Assembly (NCBI GenBank): GCA_964549625.1
Contig: CAZJVA010000017.1
Span: forward strand, 1-8,221
Source: UBA12474 sp964549625
GTDB lineage: Bacteria > Babelota > Babeliae > Babelales > Babelaceae
Reading direction: 5' to 3'
DNA length: 8,221 nt
Shown here: one piece after another, positions 1-5,065 of the stretch
How the letters are laid out: every line of letters starts with the position of its first letter
Numbering within the stretch: the first letter of the stretch is position 1
Notes under the pieces: generated by a model
What the model was told of the DNA's origin: nothing
The model's input: the letters and a program-made list of their open reading frames with translations, nothing else
The model's database searches: none
Translations under genes and position numbers: made by a program

Positions 1-843
1 GATTATTGGTGCATGTAGAGATAAACCACTTGATATCTCGACTAGGTAGATTGCGAGAGCTTCAAATTCTTCATCTGTTAGCTGATCTATTAATTTTTTA
101 TTAAAGAGTGTTTTTACAGAAGGAGTTGTTTTAACTTTTTTTGTTTTTTGGAGTGGGATAACTTTGGCTTTTTCATCTATTGAATCAAGAAGCTCAGTTA
201 TTTGAGGGGGGAGTGGCTTTATCTTCAGTAGTTCTTCACAGGCTTTGAGTAGTTTTTCTTTAAGCAATTTTTGATAGTTAAAATCGTTAGTCTGTTTAAA
301 TTCCCATAGTGCGCTTAGGAAAATGAGTCGTGCAGTTTTCCATGGAATTTCGAAGAGGATATTCTTTCTTGCTGTGCCTATGTTAGTAAGTTTTAAAGCG
401 ATTTGCTTTTTAATGGTTTTCTGTGCTTGCTCAATTATTTTTATTTTTTTTGTTTGTTCTTTGTTTTGTTTGATTAAGCTATTGAGTTTTTGTTGGATTT
501 GGTGCCAGAGAAAAAGGAAGACAAGGTTAGAGATTAATGGTTCCATTGATTTGACATTTAGATCAGAAAGGCGAAATTCGCCGGTTTCTTCAATGAAATG
601 AAAAATGTTTTTACTTAATTTTATGGCGGGGGGATTAATTTCTTCTGAGGGAGTAGTTTCTTGATATACTGTAGACAGAAGTTCGGTATTTCGAATTAGG
701 GCTCCATCGAGTAGTGAGAGTGGCTTTAATTCATCAGGCAGATCAGTATAAGATCCTTTGAGGTTGTCCATAGCGCTGGTTGAGCTTGATAGGGTTAATA
801 CAAGTACCAGTAGGCTTGTTGTTTTTGCTATAGCGTTTTTCAT
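1..843 (-). CDS. Exported protein of unknown function, C-terminus beyond window
   Basis: A frame on the minus strand is open for 281 codons from ATG at 843 to the window edge with no stop, so the gene is partial at its 3' end. The product begins MKNAIAKTTSLLVLVLTLSS, a typical Sec signal peptide (Lys, about 15 hydrophobic residues, then Ser/Thr-Ala), with likely cleavage after TSA near residue 24. The mature part is hydrophilic and Lys/Glu/Gln-rich. Residues about 120-150 (from WHQIQQKLNSL onward) look helical and possibly coiled-coil. A Lys/Thr-rich linker lies near 235-245. I see no known catalytic motif. A GGAG Shine-Dalgarno sits about 8 nt before the ATG. It lies 84 nt downstream of another exported unknown on the same strand, so it may share that gene's promoter or use a weaker one of its own at 884-913. 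I do not recognise the family. The reading frame is secure, the function unknown. Confidence 0.85.
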   Translation of the reverse strand, partial: MKNAIAKTTSLLVLVLTLSSSTSAMDNLKGSYTDLPDELKPLSLLDGALIRNTELLSTVYQETTPSEEINPPAIKLSKNIFHFIEETGEFRLSDLNVKSMEPLISNLVFLFLWHQIQQKLNSLIKQNKEQTKKIKIIEQAQKTIKKQIALKLTNIGTARKNILFEIPWKTARLIFLSALWEFKQTNDFNYQKLLKEKLLKACEELLKIKPLPPQITELLDSIDEKAKVIPLQKTKKVKTTPSVKTLFNKKLIDQLTDEEFEALAIYLVEISSGLSLHAPII

Positions 844-883
844 TAGGCAGCTCCGTGTTTTTTAGGGAAGTGTGCATATTTTG

Positions 884-913
884 ATTTTAAGTTGCCTGAT
901 GAGGGAAATGCAA
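884..913 (-). promoter_or_regulatory. Weak candidate promoter for the gene starting at 843
   Basis: On the minus strand TTGCAT (908-913, 3/6 to the -35 consensus) and TAAAAT (884-889, 5/6 to the -10 consensus) are separated by 18 nt. They lie inside the 84-nt gap between the two exported-protein genes. The -35 is poor, so read-through from the strong promoter at 1388-1417 is an equal possibility. Confidence 0.3.
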
Positions 914-927
914 TTTTCCGGTGCTCT

Positions 928-1347
928 TTAGGAAGATTTTTTAATGGGAAGGACTTCTAGATCTTGTTGAAATTTGATAATGGCTTTGTATAACCGCTTA
1001 TTTTTTTTTACTAGTGAGCAGATGACGCGGGAAAAGTTGTCGGGATCTTTGGTGTTTGGTTTAGAAAAGCTAGTCTTTGGTTGTTGTTCTCCCTCGTATT
1101 TTCTGATAATAAGTTTCCTTAGGACGTAAATTTCTGGTCCTTCAAAGGTGTGGTTTGCGAGTTTGTTGATGGCGCCTGTTTGTTCTGCAAAACTACTAAG
1201 TTGTTCTTTTGCAAACAAAGCGGCGAGCTTTTCTTTATTGGGAAAGGTAATTGTAGGTGGTTGGGGTTTTTTAAATAGCCAGCTACCATTTGCATAAAGC
1301 GTAAAACAGAACCCGAGTATAAAAAGGTTCGTTATAAAAGTTTTCAT
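928..1347 (-). CDS. Small exported protein of unknown function
   Basis: A 139-residue product. The N-terminus MKTFITNLFILGFCFTLYAN is a clear Sec signal peptide with probable cleavage after YANG or nearby. The remaining 115 or so residues are basic and mixed helical (segments near KEKLAALFAKEQLSSFAEQ and VICSLVKKNKRLYKAIIKF), with no motif I recognise and no Cys pair. The ATG at 1347 is preceded by GAGAG about 5 nt upstream and, further back, by a strong sigma70-like promoter. It is followed on the same strand by another exported unknown at 843. The N-terminal layout matches the other small secreted proteins in this window (starts at 843 and 8058), which suggests a lineage-specific secretome. 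It is probably periplasmic or surface-located. No function is assigned. Confidence 0.8.
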   Translation of the reverse strand: MKTFITNLFILGFCFTLYANGSWLFKKPQPPTITFPNKEKLAALFAKEQLSSFAEQTGAINKLANHTFEGPEIYVLRKLIIRKYEGEQQPKTSFSKPNTKDPDNFSRVICSLVKKNKRLYKAIIKFQQDLEVLPIKKSS

Positions 1348-1387
1348 TGTTCTCTCGCTTTTGTGTGGGTGGATGTTTTTTGTTTGT

Positions 1388-1417
1388 ATTATATCTCGGG
1401 TGACAATTTTAGTTCAA
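1388..1417 (-). promoter_or_regulatory. Sigma70-type promoter for the 1347-928 gene
   Basis: On the minus strand, TTGAAC (1412-1417, 4/6) is followed after 18 nt by a perfect TATAAT (1388-1393). Predicted transcription start is near 1381, giving a leader of about 34 nt before the ATG at 1347. Confidence 0.7.
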
Positions 1418-1516
1418 GCTTTACGGTCGCTTGGGGATGTTTTGAACCTTAGGATTTCCTAATAATTGGCGGTTATCATAGTCTTGGTGGTTATAAGCCT
1501 TAGTTTGAGGTGTATG

Positions 1517-1535
1517 TTTCAATAGGAGTAGTTGC
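1517..1535 (+). repeat. Direct repeat copy 1 (TTTcAATAgGAGTAGTTGC)
   Basis: A 19-nt sequence that recurs at 1704-1722 with 2 mismatches, 187 nt apart, both in the same orientation and both in the cold-shock gene's upstream region. Flanking bases do not match, so it is a short repeat and not the edge of a larger duplication that I can see. Confidence 0.55.
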
Positions 1536-1703
1536 GATTTAACCAAAAAACTTATTTGGACTAGTATTTACCTTTTTCCTGTTTTGTGTAAGACTAAGGT
1601 CCTAGTTGAGTTTCCTGCTCTTGCTAAAATGTTACTCCCGTACACAGGGGGTATGCCGTAACAGGTTATCTGAAGATCTTCTCTAAAATGTCGATTGTAA
1701 GCG

Positions 1704-1722
1704 TTTGAATAAGAGTAGTTGC
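1704..1722 (+). repeat. Direct repeat copy 2 (TTTgAATAaGAGTAGTTGC)
   Basis: Second copy of the 19-nt repeat at 1517-1535 (17/19 identical). In this copy the AAGAGTA half can pair with TACTCTT at 1753-1759 just before the cold-shock ribosome binding site. Confidence 0.55.
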
Positions 1723-1731
1723 ACGGTTGCA

Positions 1732-1740
1732 TGGTGTAAT
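1732..1740 (+). promoter_or_regulatory. Candidate extended -10 for the cold-shock gene
   Basis: TGGTGTAAT matches the extended -10 pattern TGnTATAAT with one mismatch, but no good -35 lies 16-18 nt upstream. Use of this site would place the start near 1747 and give a leader of about 40 nt. The competing site is TGCTAAAAT at 1622-1630. Confidence 0.3.
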
Positions 1741-1788
1741 TTGTGTAGTAAATACTCTTTAACAACCTTATTGACAGAGGATTATATA

Positions 1789-1998
1789 ATGGCAAAAGGT
1801 ACCGTAAAATGGTTCAATTCCACAAAAGGATATGGTTTTATCGCTCCTGATGATGGATCAAAAGACGTTTTTGTTCATATTAGCGCATTAGAGAAGGCTG
1901 GTATTCGTCAATTAAACGATGGTCAGCGCGTCTCTTATGAGTTGTTTGCTAGCCAGGGTAAAGAATCGGCTTCCCGTCTCCAGCTTCTTGACGAGTAG
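1789..1998 (+). CDS. Cold-shock domain protein (CspA family)
   Basis: A 69-residue protein, the usual length for a bacterial cold-shock protein: a single OB-fold RNA/ssDNA chaperone that melts mRNA structure in the cytoplasm. The start MAKGTVKWFNSTKGYGFI contains the RNP1 motif (K-G-Y-G-F-I). VFVHIS (residues 31-36) is RNP2, and the usual end of the fold follows (GQRVSYELF..GKESASRLQL). The frame is open upstream to 1705, but the ATG at 1789 is chosen because the conserved family start MAKGTVKWF begins there. It also has AGAGG about 9 nt upstream. The gene stands alone between a long leader and a strong terminator, so it is monocistronic. Csp paralogues cannot be told apart by sequence alone, so I give no letter. 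Leader-based temperature regulation is known for the family and possible here. Confidence 0.96.
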   Translation: MAKGTVKWFNSTKGYGFIAPDDGSKDVFVHISALEKAGIRQLNDGQRVSYELFASQGKESASRLQLLDE

Positions 1999-2064
1999 TT
2001 TTCTATTCGATTTAATTTCCCGGGTTTACGTCTTTTTGCCGTAGACATGGAAAATATTAAAAAA

Positions 2065-2097
2065 GGGCTCAAGTTGTTTACTTGAGCCCTTTTTTTT
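2065..2097 (+). terminator. Bidirectional intrinsic terminator
   Basis: GGGCTCAAG (2065-2073) pairs perfectly with CTTGAGCCC (2081-2089) around a 7-nt loop and is followed by eight T, ending the plus-strand cold-shock transcript. On the opposite strand the same hairpin is followed by six T (A run 2059-2064), so it also ends the minus-strand operon whose last gene stops at 2118. Confidence 0.93.
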
Positions 2098-2117
2098 GCT
2101 TTCAACAGGTGGGGACT

Positions 2118-2753
2118 TTATATAAAAAGTAGTTTTACTGTTGTTTCGAACAAATGGTGGTTGTGATCAAAATCGTGCAAAAGAATCGTATTTTGATTGG
2201 GCGTAGCGGCATCAACAAGTGTTCTTAGGTTTTGTACGTAATCTTGAGGGTTTTGGATATATTTTGATTTATAATCTTGGGTATCTATATCCCAGAGCGC
2301 ATCAATTCCATCATTACTCGGGATTGGGTTGATAAAGCCTTGGTTTTTTAAGAATGTTTGAATGGCGGAACACTTTTCTTGTTCTTGTATCGTCTCGGGT
2401 TGTTTGTTCCATGCGCCGGCGCCGCGATCGGCAAAAGGGAGACGAATAATTTTGTGCGGGCGTTGGAGGCCGGCTTGATGATAGCATTGATCGATTAGGG
2501 CTTCTGTTTTGCTTATCTCTTCAAAGCACTGTTCAAGGGGTATTTGGGAAAAATAGGGGTGTGAGTAGGAGTGATTACCTATTAAAAAACCTGCTTTTAT
2601 TATATTTATTGCTTGTTGTGGATAGCGAACGATATGTTCACCGCGCAAAAAAAAGATGGCTGGGATGTTGTGCGTTTTTAAGAATTTGATTTTTTTGTCC
2701 GTGTGACAAGATGGACCGTCATCGATAGTGAGTAGGAATGTTTTATTTTGCAT
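2118..2753 (-). CDS. NodB-domain polysaccharide deacetylase homologue
   Basis: A 211-residue protein that is almost entirely a NodB/CE4 domain, a metal-dependent N-/O-deacetylase fold acting on chitin-like sugars or peptidoglycan. Visible motifs in order: TIDDGPS (residues 9-15, catalytic base and metal Asp; usual form TFDDGP); HSYSH (61-65, the two metal His); RLPF (104-107, where RPPYG is usual); DIDTQDY (155-161); and LLHDFD (191-196, containing the second catalytic His). The metal triad Asp-His-His is intact. The RxPxG motif is altered (Ala replaces the Gly). There is no signal peptide or membrane segment, which is odd for an envelope enzyme: it may be cytoplasmic, or leave by an unusual route. 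The ATG at 2753 overlaps the end of the HEPN gene by 11 nt and has no clear Shine-Dalgarno, so it is probably translated by coupling. Transcription ends at 2065-2097. The substrate is unknown. Confidence 0.85.
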   Translation of the reverse strand: MQNKTFLLTIDDGPSCHTDKKIKFLKTHNIPAIFFLRGEHIVRYPQQAINIIKAGFLIGNHSYSHPYFSQIPLEQCFEEISKTEALIDQCYHQAGLQRPHKIIRLPFADRGAGAWNKQPETIQEQEKCSAIQTFLKNQGFINPIPSNDGIDALWDIDTQDYKSKYIQNPQDYVQNLRTLVDAATPNQNTILLHDFDHNHHLFETTVKLLFI

Positions 2754-3183
2754 GAGTTTTTAGGAAGTTGTTGATAACGGATGCATATTGTGGAATGTGC
2801 TCTAGGAGTTCCTCAGCGACCTCTTCCTTGTAGATGTGGGAGGTGCGATTTCGGTCTTTAATGGCGCGTAATAGTGTTTCTGCATCTTGTTCGTTTAGTA
2901 TGCCAACTGAAAATGCTTGGCGAATAACAGGACTTGGCGCATTATACTCAACGAAAATGGCATGCTCTTCGAGGAGTTTTTTGAGGTATTTCCAAAATAA
3001 CTCGATCGTGTATTCAAATCGCTGGATAAGCGATTCGCGAAAAACGGGGTAGAGTACGTTAAATTCAAAAGGACCGATAGAATTTTGCTGTTTTGTTTTT
3101 AGTTTTTGTAGTAAGTCTAGAGCTTCTTCAAGGGCTACCAGTGCTTTTTTAAGTTGTGTTTTTTTACCAGTTATTCCGTCCAT
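2743..3183 (-). CDS. hepT: HEPN-domain RNase toxin (HepT/HI0074 family)
   Basis: A 146-residue all-helical protein. Residues about 53-71 (IQRFEYTIELFWKYLKKLL) match the signature of the HI0074 'nucleotidyltransferase substrate-binding' family. RNRTSHIY at 111-118 is an exact RX4HXY motif, the catalytic RNase motif of HepT toxins (Arg111, His116, Tyr118). In characterised HEPN/MNT pairs the Tyr is the residue AMPylated by the MNT antitoxin. The gene lies directly behind such an MNT gene and overlaps it by 13 nt (ATG at 3183 inside its last codons). AAGGA lies 5 nt upstream of the start. The length and motif look intact, so the toxin is predicted active. An AT-rich reduced genome keeping an intact pair implies selection or recent arrival. 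The RNA target is unknown; tRNA cleavage is documented for one relative. Confidence 0.88.
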   Translation of the reverse strand: MDGITGKKTQLKKALVALEEALDLLQKLKTKQQNSIGPFEFNVLYPVFRESLIQRFEYTIELFWKYLKKLLEEHAIFVEYNAPSPVIRQAFSVGILNEQDAETLLRAIKDRNRTSHIYKEEVAEELLEHIPQYASVINNFLKTHAK

Positions 3184-3464
3184 AAGATTCCTTTTTTTTG
3201 AACTTCTTCAATAAAGGGTTGTTCGCAGGTCTGCAGATCGATAACATCAACAGCCGCTGGAATAGTTGTTTCTTCGATTTCAAGAAGTATCTTGGTAATG
3301 ATATGCCAAGCAATTGGTTGCTTGTTGTCAAGTGCGATATCAATGTCAGAGCCTGGGCGTTCTTGATTTTGCGCACGAGAACCGAAGAGCCAGATTTCTG
3401 TTTCAGGCAAGTGCTTGCGAATGATTTTGATGAGTGTTTTTTTGTGATGATCTTGGACTGCCAT
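3171..3464 (-). CDS. mntA: Minimal nucleotidyltransferase antitoxin (MntA-like)
   Basis: A 97-residue minimal nucleotidyltransferase of the DNA polymerase beta superfamily. Phe-Gly-Ser at 27-29 opens a perfect GSX10DXD motif (Gly28-Ser29, Asp40, Asp42), and VDVID (72-76) supplies the third acidic residue (Asp73). Proteins of this family paired with HEPN toxins transfer AMP to the toxin's Tyr and silence it. The frame continues upstream through the tRNA gene to 3572, but those residues are only the translated tRNA. I take ATG at 3464 (MAVQDHHKK) because it has AGGT about 9 nt upstream and starts just before the fold. The end overlaps hepT by 13 nt. The start is only 21 nt from the encoded CCA of tRNA-Ser, with no terminator or promoter between, so the two are probably on one transcript. 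Confidence 0.88.
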   Translation of the reverse strand: MAVQDHHKKTLIKIIRKHLPETEIWLFGSRAQNQERPGSDIDIALDNKQPIAWHIITKILLEIEETTIPAAVDVIDLQTCEQPFIEEVQKKGILWTE

Positions 3465-3485
3465 GAAATGATTGACCTCGAAAAC

Positions 3486-3578
3486 TGGAGGAGAGAGAGG
3501 GATTCGAACCCTCGATACCGCTTTACACGGTATAACGGTTTTCGAGACCGCCGCTTTCGACCACTCAGCCATCTCTCC
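3486..3578 (-). tRNA. tRNA-Ser(CGA), CCA encoded
   Basis: The minus strand folds as a complete class II tRNA. The acceptor GGAGAGA (5' end at 3578) pairs with TCTCTCC (3490-3496). The D arm begins GGCTGAGTGG. The anticodon stem CGGT/ACCG encloses the loop CTCGAAA with anticodon CGA (3542-3544). A long variable arm has a TACCG/CGGTA stem, and the T arm is GAGGG-TTCGAAT-CCCTC (3497-3513). A CCA is encoded at 3486-3488. The discriminator base is U (3489), where bacterial tRNA-Ser usually has G. A TATAAA box at 3588-3593 just upstream is a plausible -10 with a poor -35. It reads UCG codons. The mntA gene begins 21 nt downstream. Confidence 0.95.
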
Positions 3579-3630
3579 AGATATATCTTTATATGGTACT
3601 GTTTTTGTTTAAAAAGGCAATAAACTGGCG

Positions 3631-3816
3631 CTATGTAATCTCGGGATATTGTTGCGGGCGTGATTGATAGTATGTACATGCAGGATTTTCTGAGCAAATT
3701 TCTATCGACTCGATAAATAGCCCTAGGTCAAAGCCTCCGCGTTCGTTTTTTTCTAAGGTTTCGTCAAGCTTGTCTCGAATAAGCTTGTTGAAGACAAATT
3801 TTCGTAGTTTCGTCAT
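3631..3816 (-). CDS. Short ORF with MazG/PRA-PH-like N-terminus, probably a truncated remnant
   Basis: A 61-residue ORF. Its start, KLRKFVFNKLIRDKLDETLE, closely resembles the opening of small MazG/phosphoribosyl-ATP pyrophosphohydrolase-like NTP pyrophosphatases (typically K-F-x-x-NKLVRDKIPE). The family then continues for about 60-90 residues with the Glu/Asp metal-binding helices (ExxE...ExxD). Here the sequence diverges after residue 25 (GGFDLGLFIESIEICSENPA...) and stops without those residues. No continuation is visible in the other minus frames downstream. It is therefore most likely the 5' relic of a decayed gene, or a new small ORF on an old start. AGAGG lies about 7 nt before the ATG, and a TATAAC -10 (3831-3836) overlaps the FKBP gene's -10. 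The stop at 3631 is 52 nt before tRNA-Ser. Catalytic activity is not expected. Confidence 0.45.
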   Translation of the reverse strand: MTKLRKFVFNKLIRDKLDETLEKNERGGFDLGLFIESIEICSENPACTYYQSRPQQYPEIT

Positions 3817-3829
3817 CCTGGGCCTCTTA

Positions 3830-3838
3830 TGTTATAAT
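3830..3838 (+). promoter_or_regulatory. Extended -10 promoter of the FKBP gene, overlapping a divergent -10
   Basis: TGTTATAAT is a perfect extended -10 (TGnTATAAT). The -35 region (around 3809-3815, TTCGTCA) is weak, as is common with extended -10 boxes. The predicted start is near 3845, with a leader of about 20 nt. The same bases read TATAAC on the minus strand (3831-3836), which could serve the divergent short ORF at 3816, so the two promoters would compete. Confidence 0.65.
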
Positions 3839-3865
3839 CAAAAAAGTTTATGAAGGGAGTATATC

Positions 3866-4333
3866 ATGAAGATATTACGTTGTTTTGTTTATTTAGGTTC
3901 ACTCAGTGTAATGCTTTTAGCACCTGCGTGTTCCCGGGCTGAGAAAATAGTTTCAAGAAAGGATACGATGGCGGAAATAGTTTCATTAGATAATGGGCTT
4001 CGGTACCAGGTTGTTGCGGCGGTGGATGATGCGGCGGCACAACCAACAAAAGGCAAGGTTGTTCGGGTCCATTACACTGGCTGGCTAAACGATGGCAAGG
4101 ATGGCCTTGGTAACAAGTTTGATAGCAGCGTTGATCGTGGACAACCGTTTGAGTTTCCTCTTGGTGTGGGTTATGTCATCAAGGGCTGGGATCTTGGAGT
4201 TGCAGATATGAAAGTTGGCGAAAAGCGTCGCTTATTCATACCATCAGCCCTGGGTTATGGCTCACGTGGTGCGGGCGCGGTTATTCCGCCAAATGCAGAC
4301 TTAATATTCGATGTAGAGCTTTTAGCGGTATAA
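3866..4333 (+). CDS. Exported FKBP-type peptidyl-prolyl cis-trans isomerase
   Basis: A 155-residue protein with an N-terminal export signal and one FKBP domain (about residues 42-155), which catalyses cis-trans isomerisation of Xaa-Pro bonds during folding of exported proteins. Active-site landmarks are present: VHYTGWL (68-74), FDSS (85-88), PFEFPLG (94-100), VIKGWD (104-109), IPSALGYG (125-132) and IPPNADLIFDVELL (140-153). The signal region is MKILRCFVYLGSLSVMLLAPACSRA. Cys22 sits where a lipoprotein Cys would be, but the preceding LAPA lacks the usual Leu/Val at -3, so lipidation is uncertain; signal peptidase I cleavage after SRA is the alternative. It has no dimerisation domain like FkpA, so it resembles short FKBPs. 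AGGGAG lies about 7 nt before the ATG. The gene is monocistronic, ended by the hairpin at 4339-4362. Confidence 0.94.
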   Translation: MKILRCFVYLGSLSVMLLAPACSRAEKIVSRKDTMAEIVSLDNGLRYQVVAAVDDAAAQPTKGKVVRVHYTGWLNDGKDGLGNKFDSSVDRGQPFEFPLGVGYVIKGWDLGVADMKVGEKRRLFIPSALGYGSRGAGAVIPPNADLIFDVELLAV

Positions 4334-4338
4334 AAAGT

Positions 4339-4368
4339 CGAGCCCCGAAATTTCGGGGCTCGGGCTGT
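4339..4368 (+). terminator. Bidirectional intrinsic terminator, 24-nt perfect palindrome
   Basis: Bases 4339-4362 form a perfect palindrome (CGAGCCCCGAAA and its complement), a GC-rich 10-12 bp stem. The plus-strand tail (GGCTGTTTTC) has only a modest U tract. On the minus strand the tail is ACTTTTTATA, so the element suits both the FKBP gene and the convergent peptidase gene ending at 4409. Confidence 0.85.
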
Positions 4369-4408
4369 TTTCAATTGCAAGAAGTGGGTAATTTACTGTT
4401 TAGACTTT

Positions 4409-4999
4409 TTAAACTTTTTCGATGAACTCTTGGATAAAACTTAGCAATGTTTTTGGTTTAAACTTTTCTTTGAGGTGGCTGTGTTCGGCTAAAGCTGCAT
4501 TGATATTTGCTATTCGTTCTTCTGTGGTCGGATATTGGGGGTCAATCTCGTAGCCTTTTGTGTTTTCTTCATTTTCAATTTTTTTCATAAGCTCAATAAA
4601 TGAGTTGCAAAACTTGGTTCTTGTCGTAAAGCACGCGGCAAAATAATCAGCATAAAGCTCTTCTTCCTTGCAGGACATAGCCTCTTGTTGTTGTGCGTGG
4701 GCAAATTCATGTAATAACAAAAATTCAAGAGCAGCTAGGTTTTTTGTTGCTTGATCAAGGGGTACGCAGACGATGTCAAATTGTTCGTTGTAAATAAAAT
4801 TTTTGCTCTGTGGCGAGACGAGGAAACGCGGGCTTTTTAGGTTGGCGGGCATGGTGTTTTTAATGAATTTTGCTATAGCTTCTTCCAATATTTTTGCCTG
4901 CGCTTCTTTTTGAAGGCTTTCTAGGGCAAGTTGGTTGCCGCCAATCATCGTCATGCCGTACAAAATAAAAAAAATAGAGCTCAGATTCTTGAATAACAT
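4409..4999 (-). CDS. Exported HExxH zinc metallopeptidase (M48-like)
   Basis: A 196-residue protein with a hydrophobic N-terminus (residues 3-20, LFKNLSSIFFILYGMTMIGG) that is either a signal peptide or a membrane anchor. LLHEFAHA (95-102) holds the HExxH zinc site (His97, Glu98, His101). EEELYADYFA (112-121) has the ExxxD arrangement (Glu114, Asp118) that supplies the third ligand in M48-type gluzincins. YPTTEERIANI near 160-170 resembles the (H)P(x)nR(I) segment that follows the active site in that family. At this length it is a minimal version, without the multi-pass membrane region of HtpX. The ATG at 4999 is preceded by AGGTGA about 4 nt upstream and by an excellent promoter. It probably processes proteins in the periplasm or on the surface. 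Its substrate is unknown, and an inactive role is unlikely given the intact site. Confidence 0.82.
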   Translation of the reverse strand: MLFKNLSSIFFILYGMTMIGGNQLALESLQKEAQAKILEEAIAKFIKNTMPANLKSPRFLVSPQSKNFIYNEQFDIVCVPLDQATKNLAALEFLLLHEFAHAQQQEAMSCKEEELYADYFAACFTTRTKFCNSFIELMKKIENEENTKGYEIDPQYPTTEERIANINAALAEHSHLKEKFKPKTLLSFIQEFIEKV

Positions 5000-5036
5000 G
5001 GGTCACCTTTATACGATTGAATATTATTTTCTATTA

Positions 5037-5065
5037 ATATTATTTTTTTTGGTTGAAAAAGTCAA
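5037..5065 (-). promoter_or_regulatory. Strong sigma70-type promoter for the peptidase gene
   Basis: On the minus strand, TTGACT (5060-5065, 5/6) is followed after exactly 17 nt by TAATAT (5037-5042). The predicted start is near 5030, with a leader of about 30 nt before ATG 4999. The -35 overlaps the first codons of the divergent transporter gene. Confidence 0.78.

Larger units (their letters stand above)
1418..1788 (+). promoter_or_regulatory. Gene-free leader/intergenic region upstream of the cold-shock gene
   Basis: About 370 nt with no convincing protein gene. It holds a direct repeat (1517-1535 and 1704-1722) and two candidate extended -10 boxes: TGCTAAAAT at 1622-1630 and TGGTGTAAT at 1732-1740. 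It also holds inverted repeats able to fold in RNA: TGTTAC (1629-1634) with GTAACA, enclosing CCC/GGG around a 7-nt loop; and AAGAGTA (1711-1717) with TACTCTT (1753-1759). If the first -10 is used the cold-shock mRNA would have a leader of about 150 nt, in the range known for cspA-type genes; with the second, only about 40 nt. An unannotated small RNA cannot be excluded. I tested by eye for the conserved cores of 4.5S RNA and RNase P RNA and did not find them. Confidence 0.4.

Noticed and set aside
323..601. 92-codon plus-strand hydrophobic frame
   Set aside because: It is the complement of the 281-codon exported-protein gene; its Phe/Leu richness comes from the Lys/Glu codons opposite.
1631..1660. 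Possible tRNA-like anticodon arm (ACTCCC, 7-nt loop, GGGGGT)
   Set aside because: No matching acceptor, D or T arm surrounds it, so it is kept only as part of a possible leader structure.
1771..1790. TTGACA followed closely by TATAAT before the cold-shock start
   Set aside because: The spacing is far too short for a promoter, and the second element overlaps the ATG.
1568..1795. 75-codon minus-strand frame in the cold-shock leader
   Set aside because: It is Tyr/Asn-rich without a domain, has no ribosome binding site, and covers the repeats and leader of the cold-shock gene.
3465..3572. In-frame N-terminal extension of the mntA product starting MAEWSKAAVSKT
   Set aside because: It is the translated tRNA-Ser gene; the MNT fold and a ribosome binding site support the start at 3464.
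3198..3623. 141-codon plus-strand frame opposite mntA and the tRNA
   Set aside because: It is antisense to mntA and the tRNA gene; the RRERDSNPRYR stretch is the reverse strand of the tRNA.
3164..3697. 177-codon minus-strand frame across tRNA-Ser and mntA
   Set aside because: It reads through the tRNA and overlaps mntA in another frame, with no domain.
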